Part shown: in pieces, positions 56,291 through 64,000 of the stretch
Layout: every line of letters starts with the position of its first letter
Numbering within the stretch: the first letter of the stretch is position 1
DNA from: Promethearchaeota archaeon
GTDB lineage: Archaea; Asgardarchaeota; Lokiarchaeia; Sigynarchaeales; SOKP01
Assembly: GCA_019058515.1 (NCBI GenBank)
Contig: JAHPYY010000135.1
Location: forward strand, 1-64,000
Direction: 5' to 3'
Length of the DNA: 64,000 bases
The notes under the pieces: generated by a model
The model's input: only the letters and a program-made list of their open reading frames with translations
The model's database searches: none
What the model was told of the DNA's origin: nothing
Made by a program: the position numbers and the translations under genes

Positions 56291-57544
56291 ATTTTCTTCA
56301 ATAGGCTTTACATTTCTGGACAGAAAAACCATAATAACTACTAAAACTAAGCTGAAAGAAGCTAAAAACATGAATAATATGAAAATGTCTACTTCTATTA
56401 CAAAACCCGCAACAATAGGAGTAATTGCAAACCCAGTCCCAATCATTATCTCGTTAATTGTTGCATATTTCGTGGAATTTTTAGCAGTACCATAATCAAT
56501 CATTATTTTCATTGATGTACCTTGAATTAATCCTAAACCAAGTCCTGCTATTACGAAAATTACACCAATAAAAAAGACAATTTTTCCAACCAAAACTACC
56601 AAGATTGCAATAATTGCAATTTCTATGAGACTTACAAACACGACAAACTTTTTAATATGGACTTTAAAATAATTGATTAAAATTATACCAGTTAATTGAG
56701 TAACTTGAATGCCAAATTGGAGGAGATAGGCGTAATAGGAGGGATTATCCGTACTTTTGAGAAAGACGGGAAAACTAAACACGAAGAGAGATTGAGAGAT
56801 TGCTAAGTAAGTTATCCCTATCCACGAAAACAATATTGGAAATATAATCATGTGAGTATTGTTCCCGTTCGCATTTGCCTTTTCAACTTTACTCTCCGAG
56901 AACAACTGAGTTTTACTCTTCGTTTCTTCAGGTTTGTCTGAAGTTATGAATAAACTAATTGGTAATAAGCTTAAAGAAACGATCAGTGATAAGACCATGC
57001 CCATATAATCGTCCCAAGCAAACGCCCAAAGAAACCCAACCAATATCCCGGTCAAAAAACCTGCATTCCATGACATATTGAAGTTTTTGAAGTTCGTCTT
57101 TGACTTTTCTTCTGAGCTAACGTTTTGCCACGAACTTAGAATATTTAAGATATTGGGCCAAAATAGGCCTAGAAATAAACCGCTTAATATGCGAATTATA
57201 ATTAAAACCACAGGTTCAAATATTATCATTTGCAGACTCATCAAAATCGGAGCCGCAATTGATGATATAACGATTGCTCTTTTATTACCTATTTTTGACG
57301 CAGCTAATTGACCAAAAAGTGGTCCAACGATGTATGCAAGAGCTCCAGCAGATGAGATTACACCCAGAACGCTTTCCGTAATATTCATTTCGAAGTACAA
57401 AAAGTTTTGGAAAGCGCGCTCAAAAATTGCGACAAAAAGTAGGCGTATAAAGGCTACAGCATAAATAGGCCAGGTTCTATAATTTGCTAAGAGAGTCATT
57501 TCCTCCTCGAGAGATTCTATGGGTAAGTTGCGGGAGGCTTGCAT
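56288..57544 (-). CDS. MFS transporter
   Basis: About 418 aa from the ATG at 57544 (TTG at 57586 possible). About 12 helices; the loop 2-3 signature is GPLFGQLAASKIGNKRAIV. Substrate unknown; resembles drug/metabolite exporters. Its 3' end runs directly into the TPR-like fragment. Confidence 0.75.
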   Translation of the reverse strand: MQASRNLPIESLEEEMTLLANYRTWPIYAVAFIRLLFVAIFERAFQNFLYFEMNITESVLGVISSAGALAYIVGPLFGQLAASKIGNKRAIVISSIAAPILMSLQMIIFEPVVLIIIRILSGLFLGLFWPNILNILSSWQNVSSEEKSKTNFKNFNMSWNAGFLTGILVGFLWAFAWDDYMGMVLSLIVSLSLLPISLFITSDKPEETKSKTQLFSESKVEKANANGNNTHMIIFPILFSWIGITYLAISQSLFVFSFPVFLKSTDNPSYYAYLLQFGIQVTQLTGIILINYFKVHIKKFVVFVSLIEIAIIAILVVLVGKIVFFIGVIFVIAGLGLGLIQGTSMKIMIDYGTAKNSTKYATINEIMIGTGFAITPIVAGFVIEVDIFILFMFLASFSLVLVVIMVFLSRNVKPIEEN

Positions 57545-57676
57545 ATTATGACTCTCTTTTGTGCAGTAAAAAGCAATTAACCTCAAAAATTTTCTGGTAT
57601 CGGAAGTTATAAATACCAGAAATCGCTAATATATTAGACTATCTCAAATTAGACATATAGGAATATTGGGAAAAAT

Positions 57677-57781
57677 GATTTCAACGGCTTTTTTAGAAAT
57701 TGTTCGGTAGGGGGTAATATCCTACTTCAGGGATTCATATTTCCTAATGAAGATATGTCAATTGTTATGATTTGTGATTAA
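57677..57781 (+). pseudogene. Possible beta-lactamase-family C-terminal scrap
   Basis: 35 codons without start: DFNGFFRNCSVGGNILLQGF then IFPNEDMSIVMICD and TAA. The ending resembles the last strand of serine beta-lactamase-like proteins (P-E-D-x-x-V-V-x-x-x-N). Short and uncertain. Confidence 0.25.
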
Positions 57782-57837
57782 TTTCTCTCGTCCTGAAGAT
57801 AGAGAGTCCCAACTTAATTTGAGTTTTATTCTTTTTT

Positions 57838-58605
57838 TTAGAAATTATAATGAGTGTTGCACACTTTAAAACCCAGCTTTTTATAGAGATGTAGCGCTGG
57901 AGGGTTGTCAACTCTGACCATGATAAAACACTTATTGTGTTCTTTAAAAATGTGTTTTAAAGCTGATGATATTAAGGAACTTGCCAAACCTTTATTCTTA
58001 TAATCGGAATCCGTGGCTACGATTGTAATGTATCCGATCTTGTCATATATCCATATTCCCGTGACGCAAACCAATTTATTTCGCCTTGAAATTCCAAACC
58101 AAACTGTATTCTCGTCAAACGTGAGTTTATCTGGTTGGTTGTCTCCCCAAAAAACTGGGTCTGCGTTTTTCATCAAAACGCTGATGTTTTGTCGATGATC
58201 TTCCGTCAAAATGTTAAAAGAATGCGATTCAAAGTAATTTTGTTCACCGCGCTTAACCCTCATCCGGTAAAGAGTTGTAGCGAGCTCATATTCTGGATAA
58301 CGATCTTTAATTAAACTCTTATGTTCTTCGAACCCTGTAACCGATTTAGGCTCAAATTCGTTAAGAATCGTGACATGTTTCAGCAAAAACTCAACCCCCT
58401 CTAAACTCCCCCTAACTTGAATTCGTTCTTCGTTCCATATTAATAACATAGCACATACAGTATTATTATCGACGGCAATGAATATTTTTGTTTTTTCAGG
58501 GTATTGGGCATAATCTAAGCGAAAAAAGAAGTATTCTTCATAATTATCTTTTACATCCTCATAAAATATTACATCGTTGGATCTTGAAACCGTTAAAATT
58601 TCCAT
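57838..58605 (-). CDS. GNAT-type acetyltransferase
   Basis: 255 aa. The C-terminal half is a GNAT fold: GYITIVATDSDYKNKGLASSL (acetyl-CoA loop) and VRVDNPPALHLYKKLGFKV. The N-terminal half probably holds a second, degenerate GNAT-like domain. Leaderless ATG. Substrate unknown. Confidence 0.8.
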   Translation of the reverse strand: MEILTVSRSNDVIFYEDVKDNYEEYFFFRLDYAQYPEKTKIFIAVDNNTVCAMLLIWNEERIQVRGSLEGVEFLLKHVTILNEFEPKSVTGFEEHKSLIKDRYPEYELATTLYRMRVKRGEQNYFESHSFNILTEDHRQNISVLMKNADPVFWGDNQPDKLTFDENTVWFGISRRNKLVCVTGIWIYDKIGYITIVATDSDYKNKGLASSLISSALKHIFKEHNKCFIMVRVDNPPALHLYKKLGFKVCNTHYNF

Positions 58606-58700
58606 AATTAGTATTAATTTATATTGAGTGTGATTCTAAAAGTTGATGAATCCTCTTAAAATTACACACTCAAGTTGTTTTTATTGGAATTCATATTTAA

Positions 58701-58853
58701 ATAATTGTATTATTACCATCGTGGATTATTTTACTCATTATTTTAGTTTTCATTTTACTTTTTTCGAAGTACGAAATTAACATAAATTTAGGTGTAGCGA
58801 CCTTCATTTTTGCCTTACTTGCCCAAATTGACCCATTTAGGTTTCTCAGTTAG
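58701..58853 (+). other. Short hydrophobic ORF, probably a remnant
   Basis: 51 codons after a TAA, without ATG/GTG/TTG and without SD: PSWIILLIILVFILLFSKYE, then NLGVATFIFALLAQIDPF. Two membrane helices. Either a gene with an ATA start but no SD, or the rest of a lost membrane protein. Close to the truncated DppB. Confidence 0.25.
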
Positions 58854-58997
58854 TGTCTCAACATAAGGGATATTCCTCATCGTAATTGAGAAAAAGCTTG
58901 CAGAAGAGAGTTTTCCACTTGATCTATCAAAATCTTTAAATAAAAATGAAGCCTATTTATGAATAACTCATAGTTATGAAACTAAAGGGAGGTGCGA

Positions 58998-59330
58998 ATG
59001 AAGCGAATAGTAAAGCTTAGTATTAAATGGTTTTTTTTTAACGTAATTGTAATTTTCGGCGTTCTTTTTATGTCCTTTCTCATTTTTCGGCTTATGCCCG
59101 GAGATCCAGTAATAAATCAATTGCCCCCGAATTTCACACCAGAGGAATATATTGAGAAACGTAATGAACTTGGCTTAGATAAACCGTTCTTTTTGCAATA
59201 CTTTTACTTTTTAGGGAATCTGTTTTTTGGGAATTTATTATTATCATTAGTAATTCTATTCGGATTAAGTTTGGCAATCGCGTTAGCGACTGCGTTCATA
59301 GAGAACAAGTTTCGAAAGCCGAAAGAGTAG
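58998..59330 (+). pseudogene. Truncated DppB-type ABC permease
   Basis: 110 aa. The start matches DppB: a first helix, then FRLMPGDPVINQLPPNFTPE and KRNELGLDKPFFLQYFYFLG, the conserved periplasmic loop. Full-length DppB is about 310-340 aa with six helices. Here a short hydrophobic tail (SLVILFGLSLAIALATAF) follows directly and the EAA transport loop is missing. GGAGG lies 5 nt before the ATG, so it may still be translated. Most likely an internal deletion. Confidence 0.6.
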
Positions 59331-59484
59331 TCGATAAAAAAATAAAGGTCAAGAATCTATCTTAGATAACGGTTAAAAAATGGTTGCTTTTTCCGAAATT
59401 TTCTTTTTTTTTAGAAATGATTAATTTTTTTTCTTGATTAAAACAAAAAAGACGGAGAAATTAAGCATTCATCGATGTACGGTA

Positions 59485-59979
59485 TTATTTTTCAATTTCA
59501 ATTTTGGCAAAATTTACTAACCCTCCAAATTCAATTATTCTTTGCAGAAAAGAAGGAAAATGTGTAAAGGAAAAAGATTGGCTTGAAGTTAAATTCATTA
59601 CAATCCCTTTATCGAAATCAGCCTTTAGCATATCCCCTGTATTAAAAACGCTTACTTCGTAGAATTGAAGAATCGGAAGTCCAATATTAATTGCGTTTCT
59701 GAAAAATATTCTGGCAAAGCTGGGAGCAATAATTAACTCTATACCAGAGGCTTTCAAGGCGATTGGCGCTTGCTCTCTACTCGATCCACAGCCAAAATTA
59801 GATCCAGCTACTAAGATGGTTGCTTGAAGCTGAGCTTTCAGTTTTAAAAAATTAGGATCCAAATCTTCCATACAATATTTTGCTAAGTATTGAGGTTCTG
59901 AACTAGTCAAATATCGAGCAGGAATGATTAAGTCCGTATTAATATCTTTTTGAGCGTATTTAATTACTGTACCTTTCAT
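59485..59979 (-). CDS. leuD: 3-isopropylmalate dehydratase small subunit
   Basis: 164 aa. Archaeal LeuD/HacB-type swivel domain: [20 protein letters not shown] and [25 protein letters not shown] stands 5 nt before the ATG. Works with LeuC to isomerise 2-isopropylmalate to 3-isopropylmalate. The related homoaconitase and citraconate enzymes cannot be fully excluded, but the adjacent leuA-like gene supports leucine synthesis. Confidence 0.88.
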   Translation of the reverse strand: MKGTVIKYAQKDINTDLIIPARYLTSSEPQYLAKYCMEDLDPNFLKLKAQLQATILVAGSNFGCGSSREQAPIALKASGIELIIAPSFARIFFRNAINIGLPILQFYEVSVFNTGDMLKADFDKGIVMNLTSSQSFSFTHFPSFLQRIIEFGGLVNFAKIEIEK

Positions 59980-60012
59980 ATTCATCAACCTTCTAAATTA
60001 TTATTTAATGTG

Positions 60013-61287
60013 TTATAAATTCTCGGGAGAGGTAATGTAACCTTTTAAAGCAGAAGCTGCAGCAACAGCAGGATTTGATAAGTAAACTTCGCTTTCCATG
60101 TGTCCCATCCTTCCTACGAAATTTCTATTCGTAGTTGAAATCGCTTTTTCTCCCGGTGCTAACACTCCCATATGCCCTCCTAAACAGGGACCACAGGTAG
60201 GTGTAGAGACTATAGCTCCCGCACTAAGGAAGATTTCTATCAATCCTTTTTTAATGGCATTTAACTGAATGCGTGGCGTACCTGGTATTACGATGCATCT
60301 CACTTCTGGATGAATTTTGCGATTGTTCATTATCTTTGCGGCTATTCTTAAATCTTCCAACCGTCCATTAGTACACGAACCAATTACTGCTTGATTGATT
60401 GGAACTCTTAAGGAATCTATTTCCGATATCGGCTTAACATTACTTGGTGAATGAGGAAGTGCTACTTGAGGTTCAATTTGCGAACATTCGAACTCAAAAA
60501 TCCCATTGTATGTCGCATCGGAATCATTTTCATACGATTTATAGTTAGAAATTCCGACTGTCTCAAGGTATTTTTGAGTGACTTTATCGGGAGCAATGAA
60601 ACCTGTCTTCGCTCCTGCTTCGATCGCCATATTACACATAGTAAAACGGTTTGCCATCGATAATGAGCCAATGACTTCACCTGTAAATTCCATAACCTTG
60701 TAGGTTGCTCCGTCAACTCCGATTTGACCAATAGTATATAATATCAAATCTTTACCAGAAACCCACTTGTGTAGGCGACCTGAATAATTGAATTTCATTG
60801 TTTTTGGAACTCGAAGCCAACACTTGCCTAATGCCATTGCTACCCCTAAGTCAGTTGAACCAACACCAGTTGAAAACGCTCCTAATGCTCCGTATGTGCA
60901 TGTGTGTGAATCTGCTCCAATGAGTATTTCACCAGGAGCTATTAGTCCTTGCTCGGGAATTAGACAGTGTTCGATCCCAACTCTTCCAACCTCGTAATAA
61001 TGGGATATCTTGTACTTTTTCGCAAACTCCCTTAAAAATTTGCATTGATTTGCGGAAGCGACATCTTTATTCGGAGTAAAATGGTCTGGAATTAATATGA
61101 CTTTATCAGGATCGAACACTTTGCCCTCCGTTCCTTCTACGACTTTCTCGAAGACTTCAATAGCCTTTGGAGCGGTTATATCGTTAGCTAAACATTTATC
61201 GATATTGACTAATACAAAATCTCCGGCTGATACTTCTCTTCCTTCGCAATGATCTCTTAATATCTTCTCTGTAATTGTAGCACTCAT
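60013..61287 (-). CDS. leuC: 3-isopropylmalate dehydratase large subunit
   Basis: 424 aa aconitase-family protein. [4Fe-4S] ligands in GSCTNGRLEDL and STPTCGPCLGGHMG; substrate region GADSHTCTYGALGAFSTGVG. The ATG at 61287 is 5 nt after GGTTA; that SD overlaps the end of leuA, so translation is coupled. Ordered leuA-leuC-leuD on the minus strand; leuB is not in the window. Confidence 0.9.
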   Translation of the reverse strand: MSATITEKILRDHCEGREVSAGDFVLVNIDKCLANDITAPKAIEVFEKVVEGTEGKVFDPDKVILIPDHFTPNKDVASANQCKFLREFAKKYKISHYYEVGRVGIEHCLIPEQGLIAPGEILIGADSHTCTYGALGAFSTGVGSTDLGVAMALGKCWLRVPKTMKFNYSGRLHKWVSGKDLILYTIGQIGVDGATYKVMEFTGEVIGSLSMANRFTMCNMAIEAGAKTGFIAPDKVTQKYLETVGISNYKSYENDSDATYNGIFEFECSQIEPQVALPHSPSNVKPISEIDSLRVPINQAVIGSCTNGRLEDLRIAAKIMNNRKIHPEVRCIVIPGTPRIQLNAIKKGLIEIFLSAGAIVSTPTCGPCLGGHMGVLAPGEKAISTTNRNFVGRMGHMESEVYLSNPAVAAASALKGYITSPENL

Positions 61288-61298
61288 AAAACTAACCA

Positions 61299-62924
61299 CT
61301 ACTCAATTAGGAAAGCCGATTTTTTCTTTACAATAAGATTTAATCCTTTTATTAAAGATAATACTGAACTCATAACAATGTCTTCGTGAATCGCACTGGC
61401 TTTAACCACGGTATTACTGTCAAGGTCCATGATTTCTATGGTTACATGCCCTAATGCTTCAGTTCCCCCAGTTATTGCGTCTAGTTGGAAATTTAGTAAT
61501 TTTATTTTGCTCATTGGCTTAAAACAGTTAACGATTGCTTTACATGAAGCGTCCACTGGCCCTACTCCCGTTGCGGATGCTAGTTTTTCAATGACATTTC
61601 CGTTATTTTTGATTTTTAATCGCACTGTCGATGTTGGAGTGACAGTCCCCGTTAATATTGTTAACTCTTCCAGCATGACATGTTGTTCTTCTTGTGGTAA
61701 TTCCCCTAGTGTATCTTTTAAGATGGCTAAGAAATCTTCCTCCGAGACTTCGTGCCCCTTATCGCCAAATCGCTTAACATGGTTCATGATTTTTGCGAAT
61801 TGTTCGTCGTTAGGGGAAACCCCTAAGTCATTTATTTTCGCTCTTAAAGCGTGGGCTCCTGTGTGCTTCCCTAATTTTATGGATTGTCTTATTATCGCCC
61901 CTACATCATCAGTACGACGAATTCCTATTAGCTCAGGAGTAATAGGTTCGTATGTGCGAGCGTGTTTAATCATTGCATGAGCGTGAATCCCAGATTCGTG
62001 TGCAAAGGCGTTTTGTCCAATAAGAGGGGTTAGCCTTCCGATTTTAATTTTCCCTCCACAGAAACTCTCAACCAACTTCGCCATAGGAAATATTCTCTTT
62101 GTATTAATATTCATTGGAATTTGATACAACGCATAAAGAGACATAGCAGTTTCCTCAAATGATGCGTTTCCAGCTCGTTCTCCTAAACCTAATATAGTAG
62201 TTTGGGCTTCTGAAGCGCCATTTTCAAAACCTGCAATTGTGTTTGCCACTGACAAACCAAAATCGTTATGACAATGAACTGCGATGCGAATATTTTTTGG
62301 AATTGCATTGTATACCTTTTTTACTATAAAACCAAATGCGTTTGGAGTAATTGTGCCAACTGTATCAGGAATATTTATTCTGGTGGCTCCGCATTCAATT
62401 GCCTTCTGATTTGCTTGAATTAAAAAGTCCATGTCGGAACGAGTGGCATCTTCTGCTGAAAATAGCACGGTTTCGTAGTGTTCCTTCGCATACGACACGT
62501 ATTTCTCTATTTGGTTTATAACTTGCTCTCTGGTCATTTGGAGCTTGTTTTTCATATGCAAATCCGATGTGGCAATAAAAACATGTATACTGTCCATATC
62601 CGCTTCAATTACCCTGTCTATATCTGGCTTAGCCATTCTTGCTAACCCCATAACTTCGAGGTCTAATCCTAATTTAGAAATGTCTCTGCACGACTCAAAA
62701 TCTCCTTGGGAGGTTATTGGAAAACCTCCTTCAATAATATCTATGCCAAGTTCGTCCAATGCTCTCGCAATAGACAACTTCTCTTCGCGAGTAAAACTAA
62801 TTCCGGGCGTTTGTTCCCCATCCCGCAAGGTGGTGTCAAAAAAGTAGGCTCTTTTTGGAAGATTCAAGGTTCCACTTAACTTTTGCATCATTTCCGATAC
62901 ATTAATATCGTTTTTGTCGTTCAT
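61299..62924 (-). CDS. leuA: 2-isopropylmalate synthase
   Basis: 541 aa. Catalytic DTTLRDGEQTPGISFTREEK and HCHNDFGLSVANTIAG; GHESGIHAH-like region AFAHESGIHAHAM. The C-terminal about 150 residues form the LeuA-type allosteric domain, so feedback inhibition is expected. Condenses acetyl-CoA with 2-oxoisovalerate. Citramalate synthase or homocitrate synthase are alternatives of the same fold. First gene of the leu operon. Confidence 0.85.
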   Translation of the reverse strand: MNDKNDINVSEMMQKLSGTLNLPKRAYFFDTTLRDGEQTPGISFTREEKLSIARALDELGIDIIEGGFPITSQGDFESCRDISKLGLDLEVMGLARMAKPDIDRVIEADMDSIHVFIATSDLHMKNKLQMTREQVINQIEKYVSYAKEHYETVLFSAEDATRSDMDFLIQANQKAIECGATRINIPDTVGTITPNAFGFIVKKVYNAIPKNIRIAVHCHNDFGLSVANTIAGFENGASEAQTTILGLGERAGNASFEETAMSLYALYQIPMNINTKRIFPMAKLVESFCGGKIKIGRLTPLIGQNAFAHESGIHAHAMIKHARTYEPITPELIGIRRTDDVGAIIRQSIKLGKHTGAHALRAKINDLGVSPNDEQFAKIMNHVKRFGDKGHEVSEEDFLAILKDTLGELPQEEQHVMLEELTILTGTVTPTSTVRLKIKNNGNVIEKLASATGVGPVDASCKAIVNCFKPMSKIKLLNFQLDAITGGTEALGHVTIEIMDLDSNTVVKASAIHEDIVMSSVLSLIKGLNLIVKKKSAFLIE

Positions 62925-63330
62925 TTTATTTCTCTCTCAAATTTTTGTCTGGTTTGAGCTTCCTAACGTTAATAAGAAGAAAAAATACACACTTCCTATC
63001 CTATTGCCGGAGGAAGCGCTCTATAATAACAATAATAAAGGTGATAAGTCTTTTAACAAAGATTCTAATAGAAATCGTCCACTCGCAATTAATAAGTTCT
63101 CTATGTCTTGAGTGGTAATTAAGGTTTTCATTTTATTTTCCATTTAGAATCTAAGTGTTAGTTAAATGAACCATTCCTAACATTAAAGTTTTAGCAATTT
63201 TGTGCTTCATTAAAATATGCAATTTTTAGATAGGTAATAGTAAATCCATTTTATTTCAATCCAAAGTCTTTTAAATGATTGTACAAATAGATTGATGAAC
63301 ATTCAATGAATTAAATTGCTGGAGAGCTTA
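62925..63330. other. Intergenic region upstream of the leu operon
   Basis: About 400 bp between divergent genes. It should hold the leuA promoter. An ORF with an Asn/Lys-rich end exists on the plus strand (63111 end), but its start lies inside leuA and it looks spurious. No RNA element recognised. Confidence 0.35.
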
Positions 63331-64000
63331 GTGTCTCAGAAGAAAAAATCTAAAATTTGGGACTGGAATTATCGCAAAGCAATCGTTATTTACATAATTA
63401 TATCTCTATCGTCAATCATCACTGATTTAATAATAAACCTAGTAATATTTGCTGAATTAAGAATTTGGGTTAGCTTTTGGATTACCTACATAGGTCTTTT
63501 TTTTGTAGCGCATTACTTTATAGAAGGAATTAATGCTCTCTTTAAACAATTTCATATAACAAGCAAATTTAGGAACTTATTAGTACCTTGGATTCTATGG
63601 TTCATAATTTTTATTTATATTGTGATACTTGGTTTAACAGGTCTCATTGATACCAATTCTGCCATCTCTATACACATCACCATTTTCTCGATCATAGCTT
63701 TAACCGTCATGTCAATAAATGCAATAATTAGAATAGTATTAGTTGCTTTACACAGAAGGAAAATAACAATCTTTCCAATAAATAGAATCGAATACGCTGC
63801 TATGACACTTTTGAATAAAGCTAAAAATAATGAATTAGGATTCTCCGAACTGAAAAACCAAATAATTGGTGCCTTTAACATATTTATAGATAATGTGTAT
63901 TTTGACGATGACACAGCAAAAGCCTCCATTTATCATTTATGCGGACTTCGTCTAGCCGATATTAAGAACTCAACTGTCTATTTAAATGAGAAGGGTAAGA
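63331..64000 (+). CDS. Membrane protein with cytosolic C-terminal domain (3' partial)
   Basis: At least 223 aa, open to the end of the window. GTG start at 63331, with GGAG about 8 nt upstream. Four hydrophobic helices (within residues about 17-145: AIVIYIIISLSSIITDLIIN and others) are followed by a soluble helical region (PINRIEYAAMTLLNKAKNNE). Not recognised. It is easily overlooked because it has no stop in the window; antisense ORFs in this stretch are shadows. Confidence 0.65.
   Translation, partial: MSQKKKSKIWDWNYRKAIVIYIIISLSSIITDLIINLVIFAELRIWVSFWITYIGLFFVAHYFIEGINALFKQFHITSKFRNLLVPWILWFIIFIYIVILGLTGLIDTNSAISIHITIFSIIALTVMSINAIIRIVLVALHRRKITIFPINRIEYAAMTLLNKAKNNELGFSELKNQIIGAFNIFIDNVYFDDDTAKASIYHLCGLRLADIKNSTVYLNEKGK

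Noticed and set aside
57206..57222. GGTTCAAAT-like box suggesting a tRNA
   Set aside because: It lies inside the MFS coding sequence and no acceptor stem or anticodon arm can be formed. I saw no tRNA or rRNA in the window.
61429..61980. Long antisense ORF (183 codons) opposite leuA
   Set aside because: Shadow of leuA codon usage; low-quality composition and no SD.
62914..63111. 65-codon plus-strand ORF with Asn/Lys-rich end
   Set aside because: Its start lies in the antisense of leuA, and it is low-complexity without SD.

Overview
The window looks like chromosomal DNA from an Asgard archaeon, most likely Lokiarchaeia (Promethearchaeota). It is AT-rich and many genes have leaderless TATA-type starts. 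It carries a form III RuBisCO next to ribose-1,5-bisphosphate isomerase, a BAT-type HTH regulator, a roadblock-like/coiled-coil protein, a SET-domain protein, and a UGA-containing HesB-like gene followed by a hairpin with the core of a eukaryote-type SECIS. I could run no database search, so every family call comes from reading motifs.

Layout. 1-7.6 kb: methyltransferase/ATP-grasp fusion (cut by the window edge), NDP-forming acyl-CoA synthetase, two SLC13/ArsB-like permeases around a roadblock/coiled-coil gene, and an RHH regulator. 7.8-12.5 kb: two tandem basic-head/acidic-tail microproteins, a coiled-coil protein, three membrane proteins and CorA. 12.8-15.7 kb: URO-D-family protein, GPH sugar symporter, 4-OT tautomerase. 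15.8-19.3 kb: ferredoxin-like protein, then e2b2 and rbcL (the AMP/RuBisCO pathway). 19.4-26.3 kb: a glycoside-uptake area with a truncated GH3 glucosidase, an MFS gene broken by an in-frame amber codon, an enoyl-CoA hydratase, a second GPH symporter and a GH94-like enzyme. 26.6-30.7 kb: three QueG-like double-[4Fe-4S] proteins, a methyltransferase and a BAT-type regulator. 30.7-48 kb: TPR protein, decayed small membrane genes, PH/DUF1648 protein, PanE-like reductase, histidine phosphatase, selenoprotein, GNAT, phytoene-desaturase-like enzyme, IlvD, a Zn-ribbon regulator, a 603-aa unknown, a CBS protein, cold-shock protein, GDPD, SET protein. 48-64 kb: six-PAS histidine kinase, acyl-CoA ligase, ARPP-1-like protein with an ArsR-like regulator, MFS, GNAT, a truncated DppB, leuD-leuC-leuA, and a partial membrane protein that runs off the end.

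The most notable observation is about start codons. Several genes have a strong Shine-Dalgarno (GGTGA or similar) placed 5-6 nt before an ATC, ATA or ATT codon, with no better start available. In two of them (40279 and 40856) a stop codon lies directly upstream and no ATG/GTG/TTG occurs for 25-47 codons. Normal ATG/TTG genes here show the same spacing. This suggests regular use of AUH initiation and means standard gene callers truncate or misplace these proteins.

The second theme is decay: at least seven loci look like remnants (GH3, MFS, two small membrane genes, alpha/beta hydrolase tail, TPR tail, DppB), one of them next to a duplicated promoter segment.
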